Assembly: GCF_028372415.1 (NCBI RefSeq)
Contig: NC_092872.1
Location: 12,436,979 to 12,500,978 of the forward strand
DNA: 64,000 nt
Direction: 5' to 3'
Origin: Notamacropus eugenii
Lineage: Eukaryota > Chordata > Mammalia > Diprotodontia > Macropodidae
Below the pieces are notes generated by a model. The model was not told where the DNA came from, did not search any database, and saw only the letters and a list, made by a program, of their open reading frames with translations. Both the position numbers and the translations under genes were made by a program. Of the stretch, positions 47,495 to 60,120 are shown piece by piece. The number at the start of each line of letters is the position of its first letter. Position 1 is the first letter of the stretch.

Positions 47495-48470
47495 ATTTTT
47501 AAAAGCAATTGTGCCAAGCACTGTGCTAAACATTGGGATACAAAGAGACAATTTTTTAAAAAGTCTGCTCTTGCTCTCAAGGAGCTCACAGCCTAATAGG
47601 GGAGAAACACAAAAACAACCCTGTACAAATAAGATCTACATAGGATAAATTGGTGACAATCTCAGAGAAAAGGTACAAGCATTAAAGGGGGAATTGGGAC
47701 CTGAAGGAATGCAGGCATCTATAGGAAAGCTGTAACACAGGTACAATGATGAGATTAGAGGAGAGGTTACTTTGTGTGAAGTGAGAGTGATAAACAGAGG
47801 ATGACACAAAGGCTGCAAAACTGGAAGGGAGGAGATTGGTGCCCTGGATAGTAACGGGCAAGTTCTGAGGAGGGCAAGATTTGCGTCAGTCCGAGTTGTC
47901 TAAACACAGGCCATTGGTAAGAGCCAAAAACTCAGGAGAGAAACTAGAGCGACGAGCTGGCAGAGGAAGTGATGAGATCAGGGGACAGTGCCCAGAGAGA
48001 AACCTAGAGCTAGTGGGTGTGACTTGTGTAAAGAGCCAGAAAAAGATGTGGAAGAGTTGCCAAACAGGTAGGAGACAAAACAAAATAGGGGAGTGTACTT
48101 GGGAGGAAACCAATAGACTGAAGAGAAATCAGGAAGGAGAAGGTCTGGAAAAAGACCATTAGATTTGCCAATTAAAAAAAATCCCTGGGAACTACAGAGA
48201 GAGAAGTTTCAGTTGAACATCAAAAGCCAGTTTACAGAGGGTTTTGAAGATAGAAAGGAGAAAGAAGAGACACCCAGTAAAGAGAGCTTTTTCAAAGAGT
48301 TTAGCTATGAAGGGGACAACAGACATAAGGAGGATTTTTGAAAGCTAGGGGAGACGTGGTCAGGAGAAGAGAGTGAGGACAATAGCAGAGACAATCTGCT
48401 GGAGAAGACAGAAGGTGCTGGAATCAAGAATGCATGAAGAAGGACTGGCCTTGGCAATAAGATTACCAGT
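47495..48470. mobile_element. CORE-SINE tail followed by CR1/L3-like purine-rich block
   Basis: GTGCCAAGCACTGTGCTAAAC and AAGGAGCTCACAGCCTAATA mark a CORE-SINE tail. The following G/A-rich block (GGACAGTGCCCAGAGAGAAA, CAATAGCAGAGACAATCTGC) resembles the L3-like text at 11975-12395. No coding sequence. Confidence 0.4.
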
Positions 48471-48519
48471 ATCAAAAATATTTAAAAGGTGAATTCACAA
48501 TCACATAAAAAGAAATGGA

Positions 48520-50700
48520 ACTATTTCACCCATTTATGTCCCAATAAAACCAACAATCTAAAGGAAACAGATACTTAAATGTAAAATACACAGATTTTAA
48601 AAAAAACAATAGGACTAAACCTAATCTTAGAAAAAGAAACTGAATAAGCCATACATTTAACTCCCAAAAGGAAAAATTCCAGACCCAGATGGATTTAAAA
48701 ATGCATTATATAAGAACAATTAATTTTAATATTATATAAAAGTTTGAAATAAATAGGAAAAGAGTCCTACCAAAATCCTTCTACAACATAAATATAATCT
48801 TAATACCAACACAGGGAAGAATCAAAACAAAACTATAAACCAATAAACCTAATGAATATTGATACAGCAACATGTCACAAAGATGCTACACTATGACAAG
48901 GTTGGATTCATGTCAGGAATGCAGAGTTGGTTTAATATTAGTGTAACTATAAACTTAATTAACCATTTAAATAGAAAAATCAATAAAATAATGGTTATAT
49001 CAGCAGATGCCAAAAAATTTCCCAACTTTTGACAAAATCCATTTATGTTAAATCCTTTTATGCTAAAAACAACACCACCACTAGAAAACACAAAGGAACA
49101 TATGGAACTTCCCTTGAAACAATGAATACCATATATCTAAAACTAAAAGATAACATTCACTATATGTAAAAGATAAACTAGGATTCTTTCCAATAAATCC
49201 AAGGAGGGGCAGGTCAAAGATATCCACTGTCACCACTTCTATTTGATATAGTATTAGAAATGCTAGCTATAGCGATAAAAAAAAAAGGAAATTAAGGCAA
49301 TAAACACAGGTAAAGAGGAAACAAAATTATAACTTTTCGAAAGAGGAAATAAAATCTTCACTTTTTGAAGACAATATGATAGTTTCCATAGAGAACTACA
49401 GAAAGTCAACTCAAAAGCCAAATGAGATTAACTTCAGTTGAGTTGCAATATATAAAATAAACCTCCCTAAATTATTAACATCTCTGCACACTGCCAACAA
49501 AACCTAGAGGGAAGAGGCAGGAATCCAATTTAGAAGAATTCTAGAAAAAATAAAAGGCTTGGGAGTCTATCTGCTGACACAGAGAAACTATGGATACGAC
49601 TATAAAGCATTTTTACATAGAGACAAGTCTGAATTACTGGAGAAACAGTAATCATTCCTAGGAAGTATAAGCCAATATAATATCAATATTACCTAATTTC
49701 AGTTCAGTGAAATACCAAACTACCAAAAAGCCATTTTAGACAGCTAGAAAAAAATAATACAATTCACATGGAGAAAAAGGCCAAGAACATCAAGAGAACT
49801 AACAACAGAAAGTGGGAAAGCAGGCGGAGCAGCGTCCAGCCTCAAACTACACTAAAAAGCCATGATCACCAAGACAATCACTGGTAAGAAACAGAGGCGG
49901 ATCAAGGGGAACAGATTAGACACTCAACATACAGAAGCAAACAATCGTAGCAGCCTCGTGTCTGATAGACCCAAAGATCCCAAGAGCTCATTCAACCAAA
50001 ACTGTTGGATAAGCTGAGAAGCAGTCAAGTAGAACTCGATACAAATGTCTCACGACTCGCATAAAGTTAAGCTCCAAATGCACAGGCTTAGACATCACCA
50101 TAACCAACAAAGAAAGTATCTGTTAGAGCTAAAGGCAGAGAAAGTTCATGACCAAGAGACAGAAGACCACAGAAGGTAAAATGGACAATTTTTAAATTTA
50201 ATTTAAAAGGTTTGGTACAAACAAAACCAATGAAGAGAAAATTAGAAGAAAAGCAAGGAAATTGGGAGGGTGGGGGTGGGGGGAGACTTTGCGCCAAGTA
50301 TCTCTGAAAAAAAATCATCTCATTTCTAGGCTCATCTAGGGTACTAATTCAGATTTATAAGAATGTGAGCCATTCTCCAACTGATGAATTGCCAATGGAT
50401 TAAATGGGCAATTTTCAGAGAAAGAAATTCAAGTTATCTACGGCAAGAAGGAAAAAAAATGCTAATAGAGAAGTATAAATCAAAACAATTCTGAGTTTCC
50501 AGCTTCACAACCTCAGATTAACAAAACTGACCAAAAATGAAAAATGTTAAAATTAGCAGGACTGTGTGAAAATAGGCATATTATAGTTTTTTAAAAAAAT
50601 GCTAAAACAAAACAAAACATGGCTTATGATCCAATCACTTAAAAATCCCAACCTAGGAATACTTCCACTTTGGTACTACTTACACACACTTGGTAGGTCT
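48520..50700 (+). mobile_element. L1 ORF2 fragment, sense, decayed
   Basis: Reverse-transcriptase text is readable in pieces: DKVGFMSGMQSWFNIS (48895-48942) and CPLSPLLFDIVLEMLAIAIK-like (about 49216-49277; the window itself is slightly frame-damaged). The catalytic FADDM-type box reads FEDNM near 49365, so the active-site Asp pair is lost. The 3' part (CATTCTCCAACTGATGAATT) follows at 50372. Multiple stops; inactive. Confidence 0.8.
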
Positions 50701-50799
50701 GTGTGTATATGTATACACTGCTGAAGGGAGCAGGAGAAAATTCTTAAAACTGCTGAATGGATCCACTATAAACTTATATACATAATTTCAAATGGGTCA

Positions 50800-52920
50800 T
50801 CACTGCAGCAAAGCAAACCTTTTATACATTTCCTTTGCAAATCACTATCCCAGTCATCACAGATACTGTTCCAAACCTTTTACTCCCTCCTCAAACCTCC
50901 CCTCCACTTCCCAATTGATCCTCTGAAATGAGGACCTTCTCTCACACTTCACATTCCTCCCTCCTAGTTTCACATCATTCTGACAGCTTCCTCCATCATC
51001 TCCTCCTCTGAACCATTTTCACATGAAGAGGTAGTCCTTTTTCTTGCCAAGGCAGATTCTTCTACATATACCATCTATCCCATCTTTTCCAAGCAGTTGT
51101 TCCCTTTATCATTTCTAATATCTCAATAATCTTCACTCTCTCCCTATCTACTGTTTCCCTAATTCCTCACCTTTAAAAAATATATAATTGATCTCATCAT
51201 CCCCACTCTGGATATCTCCTCAGCTAAACCTGAAAAAAGATACCTAGACTAGGTGCCTCCACTTCCTCTCCAGATGTTCTCCTACACCTTTTGCAGTCTG
51301 GCTTCCAGCTTTGTCATTCAGCTGAAAATGCTCTCTCCAAAGTTACTGGCGAGGTTTTAATTGCTCAATCTAATGGTCTTTCCTCGGTCCTACAGTTTTT
51401 TGCTCTTGGTCATGTGACACTATCAACGATTCTCTCCTTGTGGACAGTCTCTGCTCTAGGCTTCCATGATGCTTCTCTCACCTGGTTCTGCCACCTGTTT
51501 AGCCATTCATTTTCTTTCTTCTTCCATGAAGCTTTTTCCAAGTCCTCCCCACTAACCCTGAGATTTCCCGAAGTCTCGGTCCTGGGTCCTCTGCTCTTCA
51601 CCCTCACTCTTCTTGCTTTGTGATTACATCATCTCCCATGGAAATCAATTATCACATCTCTGTAGATTCTCAGACCTATTTTTCCTAAATAATTAATTTA
51701 TTTTTAGTTTTTAACATTCACTTCCATAAGATTTTGAATTTTCTCCCCTACCTTCTACCCCCCTCCCCAAGTCAGTGTGCAATCTAATATAGGCTCTACT
51801 TAACAGATTCATATTAAACATATTTTCACATTAGTCATGAGATAAAGAAGAATTAGAACTAATGGGAGGAATCATGAGAAAGAAGCAGCAAAAGAAAAGA
51901 AAAGGAGAACCAACAGTCTGCTTCCATCTGCATTCAGACTCCAGAGTTCTTTCTCTGAATGTGGGGGGCATTTTCCATCCTGAGTCATTTGGAGCTGTCT
52001 TAGATCCTTGCACTGAGAAGGGCTAAGTCTGCCAAGGCCAGTCATCACATAATGTGGCTGTTGCTGTACAATGTTCTCCTGGTTCCATTCATTTTACGCT
52101 GTATCAGTTCATATAAGTCTTTCCAGGTTTTTCTGAAGTCCGCCTGCTCATCAGCATTCCATAACTTGTTCAACCATTCTCTAACTGATGAACATTCCCT
52201 CAGTTTCCAATTCTTTGTCACCCCAAAAAGAGGTGCTTTAAATATTTTTGTACATGTAGGTCCTTTTCCCATTTTTATGATCTCTTTGGGATACAGACCT
52301 AGAAGCAGTATTGCTGGGTCAATGGGTATGCATAATTTTATAGTCCTTTGGGCACAGTTCCAAAACTGCTCTCCAGAATGGTTGGATCAATTTACCAGAC
52401 CTATTTTTCCACCATCAAATCTCTCTCATACCTCAAGTCTCACATCAACTGCCTATTAGGCATCTATCCCAGACATCTCAAACTCAGTGTGTCCAAAACT
52501 GACCTCATCTTTCCTCTCAAACCTTCCCTGCTCCCTAACTTCTCTATTACTGTCAAGGGTAGTGCTATCTTTCCCAATAACCCAGATAACCCTCGTGACT
52601 GAGGGGTCATCCTCAACTCCTCATTCTTATACCCTATATGCAATCAGCTACCAAGTTCTGACTTACCATTTCTCACATACATGCCCCCTTTTATCTTCTG
52701 ACACTGCCAGCACCCTGATGTACACCTTCTTCGCTTAAATACTTGGACTACTACAAGAGTATGCTACGTGGTCTCCCTGCCACAAGTCTCTTCCCACTGC
52801 ATTCCACTCTCAACTCATCTGTCAAAGTGATTTTCCTAAATCACAGTTTAACTATGTCATGTTCACTCCCCACCCTCCCACTCAGTAGAGAGCAGTGGTT
52901 CCTGATTTATCAAGTACTAA
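50800..52920 (+). mobile_element. L2 LINE 3' half, split by an L1 insertion
   Basis: L2 ORF2 text (CTGAAAATGCTCTCTCCAAA, TCTGCTCTAGGCTTCCATGA, GGTCCTGGGTCCTCTGCTCT-like) runs to 51685, then resumes at 52396 (CAACTCAGTGTGTCCAAAAC-like text, CTCCTCATTCTTATACC, TAAATCACAGTTTAACTATG). It is among the most complete L2 copies in the window, and has frame breaks. Confidence 0.8.
51686..52395 (-). mobile_element. L1 3' fragment inserted antisense into L2, with target-site duplication
   Basis: A 710-bp 5'-truncated L1 in reverse (T/A-rich left end, then CATATAAGTCTTTCCAGG, GGGATACAGACCTAG, CTCCAGAATGGTTGGATC). It is flanked by identical 15-mers CAGACCTATTTTTCC at 51671-51685 and 52396-52410. Confidence 0.9.
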
Positions 52921-52977
52921 GATACTTAGAAAAAATAGAGCAGGGATTTAAGAGCAAAGGAGTGAAAAATCTGGAGT

Positions 52978-53108
52978 GGTATGCATGTATGCTATGTGTA
53001 TAAATACACATGTGTAATCTGCATGTATGCATAATCATGCATATATGTGCGTTATCCATGAGCATTTGTGTTTGCATGTGCACATATGCCTTGTGTGTGT
53101 ATAACACA
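52978..53108. repeat. Alternating purine-pyrimidine low-complexity tract
   Basis: A run of TG/CA/TA/GC steps (TATGCATGTATGCTATGTG, ATAATCATGCATATATGTGC, GCATGTGCACATATGCC), not a simple microsatellite, located just after the L2 3' end. Confidence 0.7.
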
Positions 53109-53785
53109 CAGCTATACCAACAGCAGAGTGAAGCCCAGATCTGGGGAGAATAACAGCCAGTTTTCAGAAGTTCCCTGATACTTGTTTTTCTCAGAGTAAA
53201 AACATCACAGGGAACAAGCTGGCAAATCTTTGGGGTTTATAGGCTAAAAAGCTATGGAAGTGGCAAGAGAGAAGAGGAACTTACGTTTAGCACGTTTACC
53301 TACATGTACACCATAAAAGCAATTAGGAACCAATATCTGGAACATGATCAAGATCATAATGAAAATCTGGTTTAAAAACGTCCTTCTTTATGTATGGCTT
53401 GATGAAAGCCAACACCAGAGACGCTACCATGCTCCTTAATGGAACATGACATATATGTTACTATTGTGCTCAGCAGCTGAACACGCAATTTTCAGGACAA
53501 AACGAATATCTGAACCGATCCCCTATGCTTACGAATGGTGTACACTAACTCTTCTAATTCTTGGTTTGCTCTCCATTTCACTCAAGATTATGAACCAATT
53601 ATCTCTTAAAAGTTCAGTCTCCTTTATAAAGTAAAAATAACTTTTAAATAATCTACTTGAGTGCTTTATGGAGGGCAATAACTGATGGCAAAGCATACTG
53701 GTTAACAGACAAAACGTATTCACTACAACTCTGGGGAAGATTCCAGCAGTCCCTACATATTTCAGCACTGACGGTTACAGTCCCA

Positions 53786-53914
53786 TGAGTCTTAAGAAGG
53801 TTCTTTGTCCTGTAACGGCAGATTCAGACACATCAATCCCCTTCTTGGCCCGGTAGCAGTCTAAAAACTGTATAAAGTACTTCTCTGTAGGAATGTTTTT
53901 ATACATCCGAGTCA
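53786..53914 (-). pseudogene. Unidentified coding-like remnant
   Basis: The - strand reads MYKNIPTEKYF...CYRAKKGIDVSES...RTFLRLMGL and then TAA, about 42 codons with protein-like composition. The same frame continues past the stop for another 50 codons, and a TGA sits 7 codons upstream of the Met. I do not recognise the protein. It could be a processed-pseudogene scrap, a lost exon, or chance. Confidence 0.25.
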
Positions 53915-55346
53915 CCCTAGTTCAGGTTTGAGCTTGCCATTCAGTTGAGATAATCTGTTAAAATCCACACACTCTCGAAGCCAGCAGGGGAAAGGAAACA
54001 ACACTGAAAGTGGTTTGGATTTTCCTTCATACCATACAGGCAGGGATGACATCTACATGGTTAGCATAGTGCAATATAATTGGTCAAAACCCCTTTGGAA
54101 GTATAAATAGGCACCACAAAGCATAAAGGAAAAAGGCATGGCTTTACTCAGTTCTCTCCTTGTATGTGACAACCAGTGTCCTTGAAAAAAAAAAGGAGTA
54201 CCCTTTCATCAAACAATTTGAGGAATTGAGGGGGTTTAGAGTTGGGGGTGGGACAACACATAAGACTGAAGGGCAGCAAGCACACTGTTCTAACTTCAGT
54301 CTTACCACTGATCAGCTATAAAACTTTAGAACTAATTAGGCACTCATCACATTGTGCCTCAGTTTCTCCTCTGGTAAATTAGAGAAGAAAAAAAGACTAT
54401 AAAGAACTTAAAACATAAAAAAAAGCCATTACAGAAAGACAAAATACCATTATCACTATCCAAGGATGATAATTAGAAAAACATAAGGTGATCCCTCAGC
54501 AGGAGGGGGGAGAAATCTCTGAAAAAACCCAAGGTCAAAAAAAGGCTAGAATGAAGGACAATCTGCTATAACTAACTACCTCAGAAAGTCCATCAATAAA
54601 CCACAATGAGAACATCTCTTGGAAATGTTTTCAGAATCAGCTTATTCCTAAGGTTATGCAGGCGTAATAAAGAGAAATGTGGCCACAAATTTTAGCATAT
54701 ATATACCAGGAGGCTGAAAATGTGAACAGACCTAGCAGTAGTTTACATTAATAGAAACTAACAAATGAATCTACTTAAAATAGTTACATGCTCCCACGTC
54801 TAGAAAGAATGGAACTTTCTTACAAAGAGGGAGAAAGTTATGAAAGTGGAGAGAGTGAAAACTCCCCTTTTGTACCTGAGAAAGTTTTCTTTATCTTCTG
54901 TAGAAAATTTCCCACCAAAATGACGTACCATTTTATTAGCCCCAATCATCCTTTGTCAATGCATTCTACAGACAATGTAAAATCCTAACAAAGGCTACCT
55001 TTAACTCTAGCAAAGGTATCAAAGACTTCATAGGTATGCTTACTCAATCCTACAGGAAAAAATAGAGGGAGAAGAGGTAGTATAACAAATTCCTGACACT
55101 TATAAAACTACCTGAAGTTTAGAGAGAGAGAAAAATTGAATCATGAAGGAAAAATAAACCAACCAAGATTATGGGAGAACAGTGCTTTAAAGACTATAAA
55201 AAACTTTCCCAGTAACAGCCTTAAAAGTTAGGTAGTCTTGAGTGTAATTTGCTCCATTTTAAGTGTGAAGCAGATTTAGATTGAACCTAAAGGGAAACTT
55301 CTCAAATAAGAACTCCCCATGGATCTGGGTTTCTTTGGGAGGTGAT

Positions 55347-55366
55347 GGGGGGGGGGGGCACCCCCG
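55347..55366. repeat. G12 run followed by CACCCCCG
   Basis: Twelve G residues and then a C-rich octamer, able to form a short hairpin. Confidence 0.8.
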
Positions 55367-56094
55367 CACTAGAGAGTCTCAAGTAAGGACCATTTGTTGG
55401 GTATGTTTTGTGGGAGGATTCCCTCTCAAGGGCTCAACCAGAGGCCTTTTACTGCCTCATTTTCTATGATTCTGGCACAGAATGAATCCTAGAAAAGCTG
55501 AGGCCAACTACCTGAGCTTTCTTCTACAGACAGAAGAAGCACTACAGCATCTGTGAAAAACCTATAAAACTTTCTCTTTCCCACATTCGGTTATTTCCAG
55601 TCCTGGAAGAAGAATACTTTTCTCTTAGACCTTGGGGGCTCTCTAACTTGAAGTATTTAAAACTTTTCTATTTGTACTTTCCATACAGTCTTCAAAGTTT
55701 TTTGGTTTTTCCTAAATCTACTTGACAAGTTAGCTCTGCTGCTCAACGCCTTCACATTTTTGTGCTCATCACAAAAAGCCAGAAGACTTCTCACTCCAGC
55801 TAGACACTTAGTCTGGAAATGTCCAAAGTGAAATTTAAGAGAGTCCCAACCCAAATCCAAATCTTGTCTAAAAGTAAGAGGTCACTGATCAAGCACCTAC
55901 AGACATGTGCTTTCTTCTCAGGAAATGAAAAGCTCTGGCTCTCCACTCCTCCAAGTCCAAATGTCACAAAGAGCAAGGAGCACCCATCTCTTAGACCACT
56001 CTCCAATGGTAAGGGAATATGAGAATTTGGAGTACATGCTTTCATTACACATTAATAGAAAGAGAAAAAAAAAACAGAAACAGAGAAAACAATA

Positions 56095-56245
56095 AACTAA
56101 CATTTATATAATGTTTTAAAGTTTACAAACTATTTTTGTCACCAGGTAAAAAGAAAGTAATACTAGTATCCCTATTTTACAGATCAGCAAACCGAGTCTC
56201 AAAGTAGTTAAGTGACTTGACCCTGGTCACAAAGCTAAGGAAGAA
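56095..56245 (-). mobile_element. MIR-like SINE, antisense
   Basis: ACATTTATATAATGTTTTAA, CCTATTTTACAGATCAGC and TTAAGTGACTTGACCCTGG. Confidence 0.6.
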
Positions 56246-57664
56246 GGAAAGGAGTAGGAACAGGGGAGAAGAAATAAAAGGGAAAATTAGAATGAGGATA
56301 AAGCCTGCTCAAGCAGTGGACCAAAGAGTAGAACTGAAAGGGAGATGAGATTTTTAGAGACATTCTTCGGCAATAACAACACCATCATATGATCTAGACT
56401 TTTTGCCAGGGTAATAAAAATACAGCCTTAAGATGTGGGAGAATATCAAACTCAACACTACAAGGAAAAAGATGAGCACAGAAATTTCCCTTTTAATCTC
56501 TATTAGGCCTGCCACCAAGAAAGGAAGGTGGAGAGAACTCTTAAATTGATGGAGGAAAGGAAGAAATTAAATGCTTTCCATGGGATCATTAAAATGGAAA
56601 CCGAAACCTGAAAGAGCTGAAGGAAAAGGGCTCGAGAAATGTGAGATGACAGCTTATTTCAGAAATTCTTCACTTACAAGTTTATCTATCAAATGAGGAA
56701 AGCTGGACTAGACGACCTGTAATGTCCATTATAGTCTGAACTTAGGATCCTATGATCTGGAGGGTGTGGTGAAGGAGCTGAGTCCTCCAATCCTGGCTGG
56801 CACAAGTCTTTTTTAAACTCAAACCTGCTCTTTTGGTTAATAATTCAGAACTATTTTCCTTAACTTGGAAAGAGGCTATGAAAAAACAAATTAAATGCAT
56901 TAATTGTAATGATTCTTTGTCTTATGTAGCTGACAGTTAAGGCTAAGCTTGAGAGCCGAGAAAGTTTCAGAATTACACAGCATGCATTACACACTTCCTA
57001 GTGCACCACAGTAAATCATGCTATGCAACTGTCACATATATTAACATGGCATATATATCAACAGCAGAAGCCTGTGCTGACTAATTATTAGAAACTGTAC
57101 AGAGAGCTTTATTCATGCCACGGGCATATTTGCTACGAGTTTCATCAGACTTTCCCAAAGGAGGCAGTCGCTGGAAGGTTAGAAGAATGGAAGAATGACT
57201 GAATGAGCTCACCCCCTAAGTGATGGCCAGCTTAACCAGCTCTCCTCGCCTTGAGCACAACCATTGCTTTGGAGCGATGAGATGAAATGCAAAATGAAAG
57301 CAACAAGGCACATGTCTCAAAGGCCCCAGATGCTGTGGTTCTGTCAGAAGAGAAAGCGTCCTAGCTTTGTACGCTCACCTGACATGCTAGATCACGTTTC
57401 AATACCGTATACGTTGTCAGATACAGTCACAGAACAGGATGTCACATCAGATCTTTCTACTGGATACTCCAAAAAGCTAGCTGGCCTCTGCCGTATCTTA
57501 TCTTTAATGAGTCAGTCCAGGAAGGCAACGAGGCAAAAAAAAAAAAAAAAGTCATAACTAGGTTGGGTAACAGATCTTTTTGGTAAAAGAAAGCAAGCAT
57601 TTGGCCTTTGGGCAAGGCAAATATGTACTTCTCTTTTCAGGAACCACATTAATGTTAACAACAG

Positions 57665-58110
57665 CAATGAAGACTGTGACAGAGTAGACAGAGACCTGGG
57701 CTGAGAGCCAGGAGACCGAGGCTTCAATCTTACCTGACCCCATAAGCTGTGTGCTCCTGGGTGAATCACTTCACTTGACCACAGCCATTCTGCAGCTATA
57801 ATATGGAGATGACAATAACTGCACTAACTATACAAGGTGGCTGTCATGAAAATATTTTGCAAATCTTACAGCACTACGCAGATGCCTTTCAGTCACAAAG
57901 TCATTTTATACAGTATCCAAACCAACCCTTGCAATGACTGTGAGATGGGCTCCCATTTCACAGATGAAGAGGTAGAAATAAGTCAAGTAATTTCCCACAA
58001 GGCTGAAAGTTGTGAAGTGCTAGAGTTAGGCTACGAACCCAAGTATTCTGAATACAAGTACAACATTCTTTCCACTATATGGTGCTGTGGTGGACCTAAT
58101 GCTAATTATT
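57665..58110. mobile_element. Two MIR/tRNA-type SINEs, head to head
   Basis: A + strand copy (GGGCTGAGAGCCAGGAGACC, CTCCTGGGTGAATCACTTCA, GAAAATATTTTGCAAATC) runs into an antisense copy (GGGCTCCCATTTCACAGATG, AAGTATTCTGAATACAAG). Confidence 0.55.
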
Positions 58111-58119
58111 GCCTCATAG

Positions 58120-58680
58120 CACCAGTCATTCAATGGCTCAATCAACAAATATTTCCTACTTGAATACCATGTGCCAGGAACTGTGCTAGGTCCCAAAGTA
58201 GCTTACATGCTACTGGAGAGACAACATGTAAGGGAAGAAAAATGAAATAAGAATGAACTAAATATAAAAATACAAGGTAAGGGGGAGGGGCATTGGGTAG
58301 GAAGATTAGGAAAGGACTCTGACTGAAGGTGATACCTGAGTTGAGGTGTGAAGCAAATTGATTCCTAAGGATTCTAGGAGTCAGAGGTGAGAAAGGAGTG
58401 AATCCAGGAAAGGAATATCTGTATAAAAGCAAAGGGATGGGAAATGGAATATTACATGTGAGCAAAGAGCAAGAAAATCACTCTGGCTAAACTGTAGAAT
58501 AAAAAAGAGTAAGGCATAATAAGGCTGGAAAGTTAGTTTGGAGAGAAGGAAATAAGCATTTAATAAGCACTTGCTATGTGCCAAGCACTGTGCTAAACAC
58601 TGGGGATATAAATATGAACAAAAAGACAGTCCCTGACCTTAAGCAACTTACCTTCTAATGGAGGAAGACACCACCCCATA
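58120..58680 (-). mobile_element. CORE-SINE tails and L3-like sequence
   Basis: Two antisense tails (CAACAAATATTTCCTACTTG... TGTGCCAGGAACTGTGCTAG, and AAGCACTTGCTATGTGCCAA... GACAGTCCCTGACCTTAAG) flank a G/A-rich stretch resembling CR1/L3. Confidence 0.5.
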
Positions 58681-58989
58681 AGGGAGCTGAAAAGGCAGGG
58701 GGATTCAGGAGGAAGGTGCCCAGTGCAAGGAGCACGGTTCTGAAATCCAGAGAGTCAAAGACAGGGCCTGGAAGAAAATAATGGCAGGCTGACAATGCCA
58801 ACTGGAGACTCCAAGAGGGCTGGGGATGGGGGTGGCCTTCTGGAGAAATATTCCAGGATGGGCAGGCAGCAGGAATGCCCCCAGTACTCCTGTTCCAGGG
58901 CAAGAATGCTTCAGGTACTGAGAAAAGTAAACCAGAAAGAGCTGGACATAGAGAAGGTATGCTTTGAAGTCAGAGACCAGGCCAGAAGA

Positions 58990-59395
58990 GTGTAAGTCTT
59001 CCTACTGTGAAACCATCCCTTCCATCACTTTTCATAGCACAGTGGCACACGATTATATGCATATACCACAACTGGTTCAGCCATTCCACAACTGATGATA
59101 TCCTCTTAGTTTCCCGGGCTGCCAGAAGTATTTTTGTGCATATGGGTCTTCTGCCTCTTTCTGTTATCTCTCTGGAGAAGAGGTTTAGTACTCAAGTCAT
59201 ATACACCTTTAGTCAAGAAAAGCAAGCACCATTCTGGGGCATAGTTCCAAACTACTTGCCAGAATGGCTGCAACAATTCACAGCTCCACCAACAGCACAT
59301 AACGTGCATGGTTTTCCACAACACTCCCCCCTAACATTTGCAGTTTTCCCTTTTTGTCATTTTTATCAATCTGATGAGCATGAGGTGGAATCTTG
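58990..59395 (-). mobile_element. L1 3' fragment, antisense
   Basis: AACTGGTTCAGCCATTCCA, TGGCTGCAACAATTCACAG and CATTTTTATCAATCTGATGA are diverged antisense L1 3'-end phrases. Confidence 0.7.
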
Positions 59396-59894
59396 GAATT
59401 GCTTCAATTTGAATAAGCACTTATCAAGTTACTAATATATGCCAAGTATTATTCTAAGCACTCAGGACACAAATCAAAAAGAAAGACCCTGCTCTCAGGG
59501 ACGTCACATTTTAGTAAAGGGAGACAATGCATACAGAGGGTCCCAGAAATCTTAGAGCAGTGAAAAGATACACCTTAAAAATACACCTTTTAGGTCACAC
59601 ATCTACCAGAGGTATCAGTAGCAGTTCTGATAGAATGGCTATAGCCTGCTTATGCCCACCATGCATCTTTCTATGACTAGTTGTATTTCTCTTAACTATG
59701 TATCTTAAACCTACATTTCCTGAGACGGTGCTACTCAATGATTCACACCCCAAGCCAAGAGTTATTAGTGCCACTAGCCTTCTAACTGGTCTCCCTACAA
59801 CAAATCTTCTACCTCTCCAATCTAGCTTCCACTCAACTACCTCCAGGATCAAAAATAAAGTCCTTGGTATTTAAAGCTCTTCATAACCTTCCTA

Positions 59895-60120
59895 AACAGC
59901 CAGGTGGCACTGTGGTTGGAACAGTGGGCCTAGAGTCAGAAAGGTCTAAATTCAAATTTGGTCTCAGCACCTTAGTAGTTGTGTGACCTGGGGGCAAATC
60001 TGCTTCAGTTTCCTCAACTGTAAAACAGGAATTGCATCTATCTCCCAGGGATGTTGTAAGGATCAAATAAGATTACTACAGTGCCTGGCATAGCAACTAC
60101 TTAATAAATACTTGCTCACC
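59895..60120 (+). mobile_element. tRNA/MIR-type SINE, sense
   Basis: CAGCCAGGTGGCACTGTGG head, AAATTCAAATTTGGTCTC (B box), GTTGTGTGACCTGGGGGCAA, then TTAATAAATACTTGCTCACC. Confidence 0.65.
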
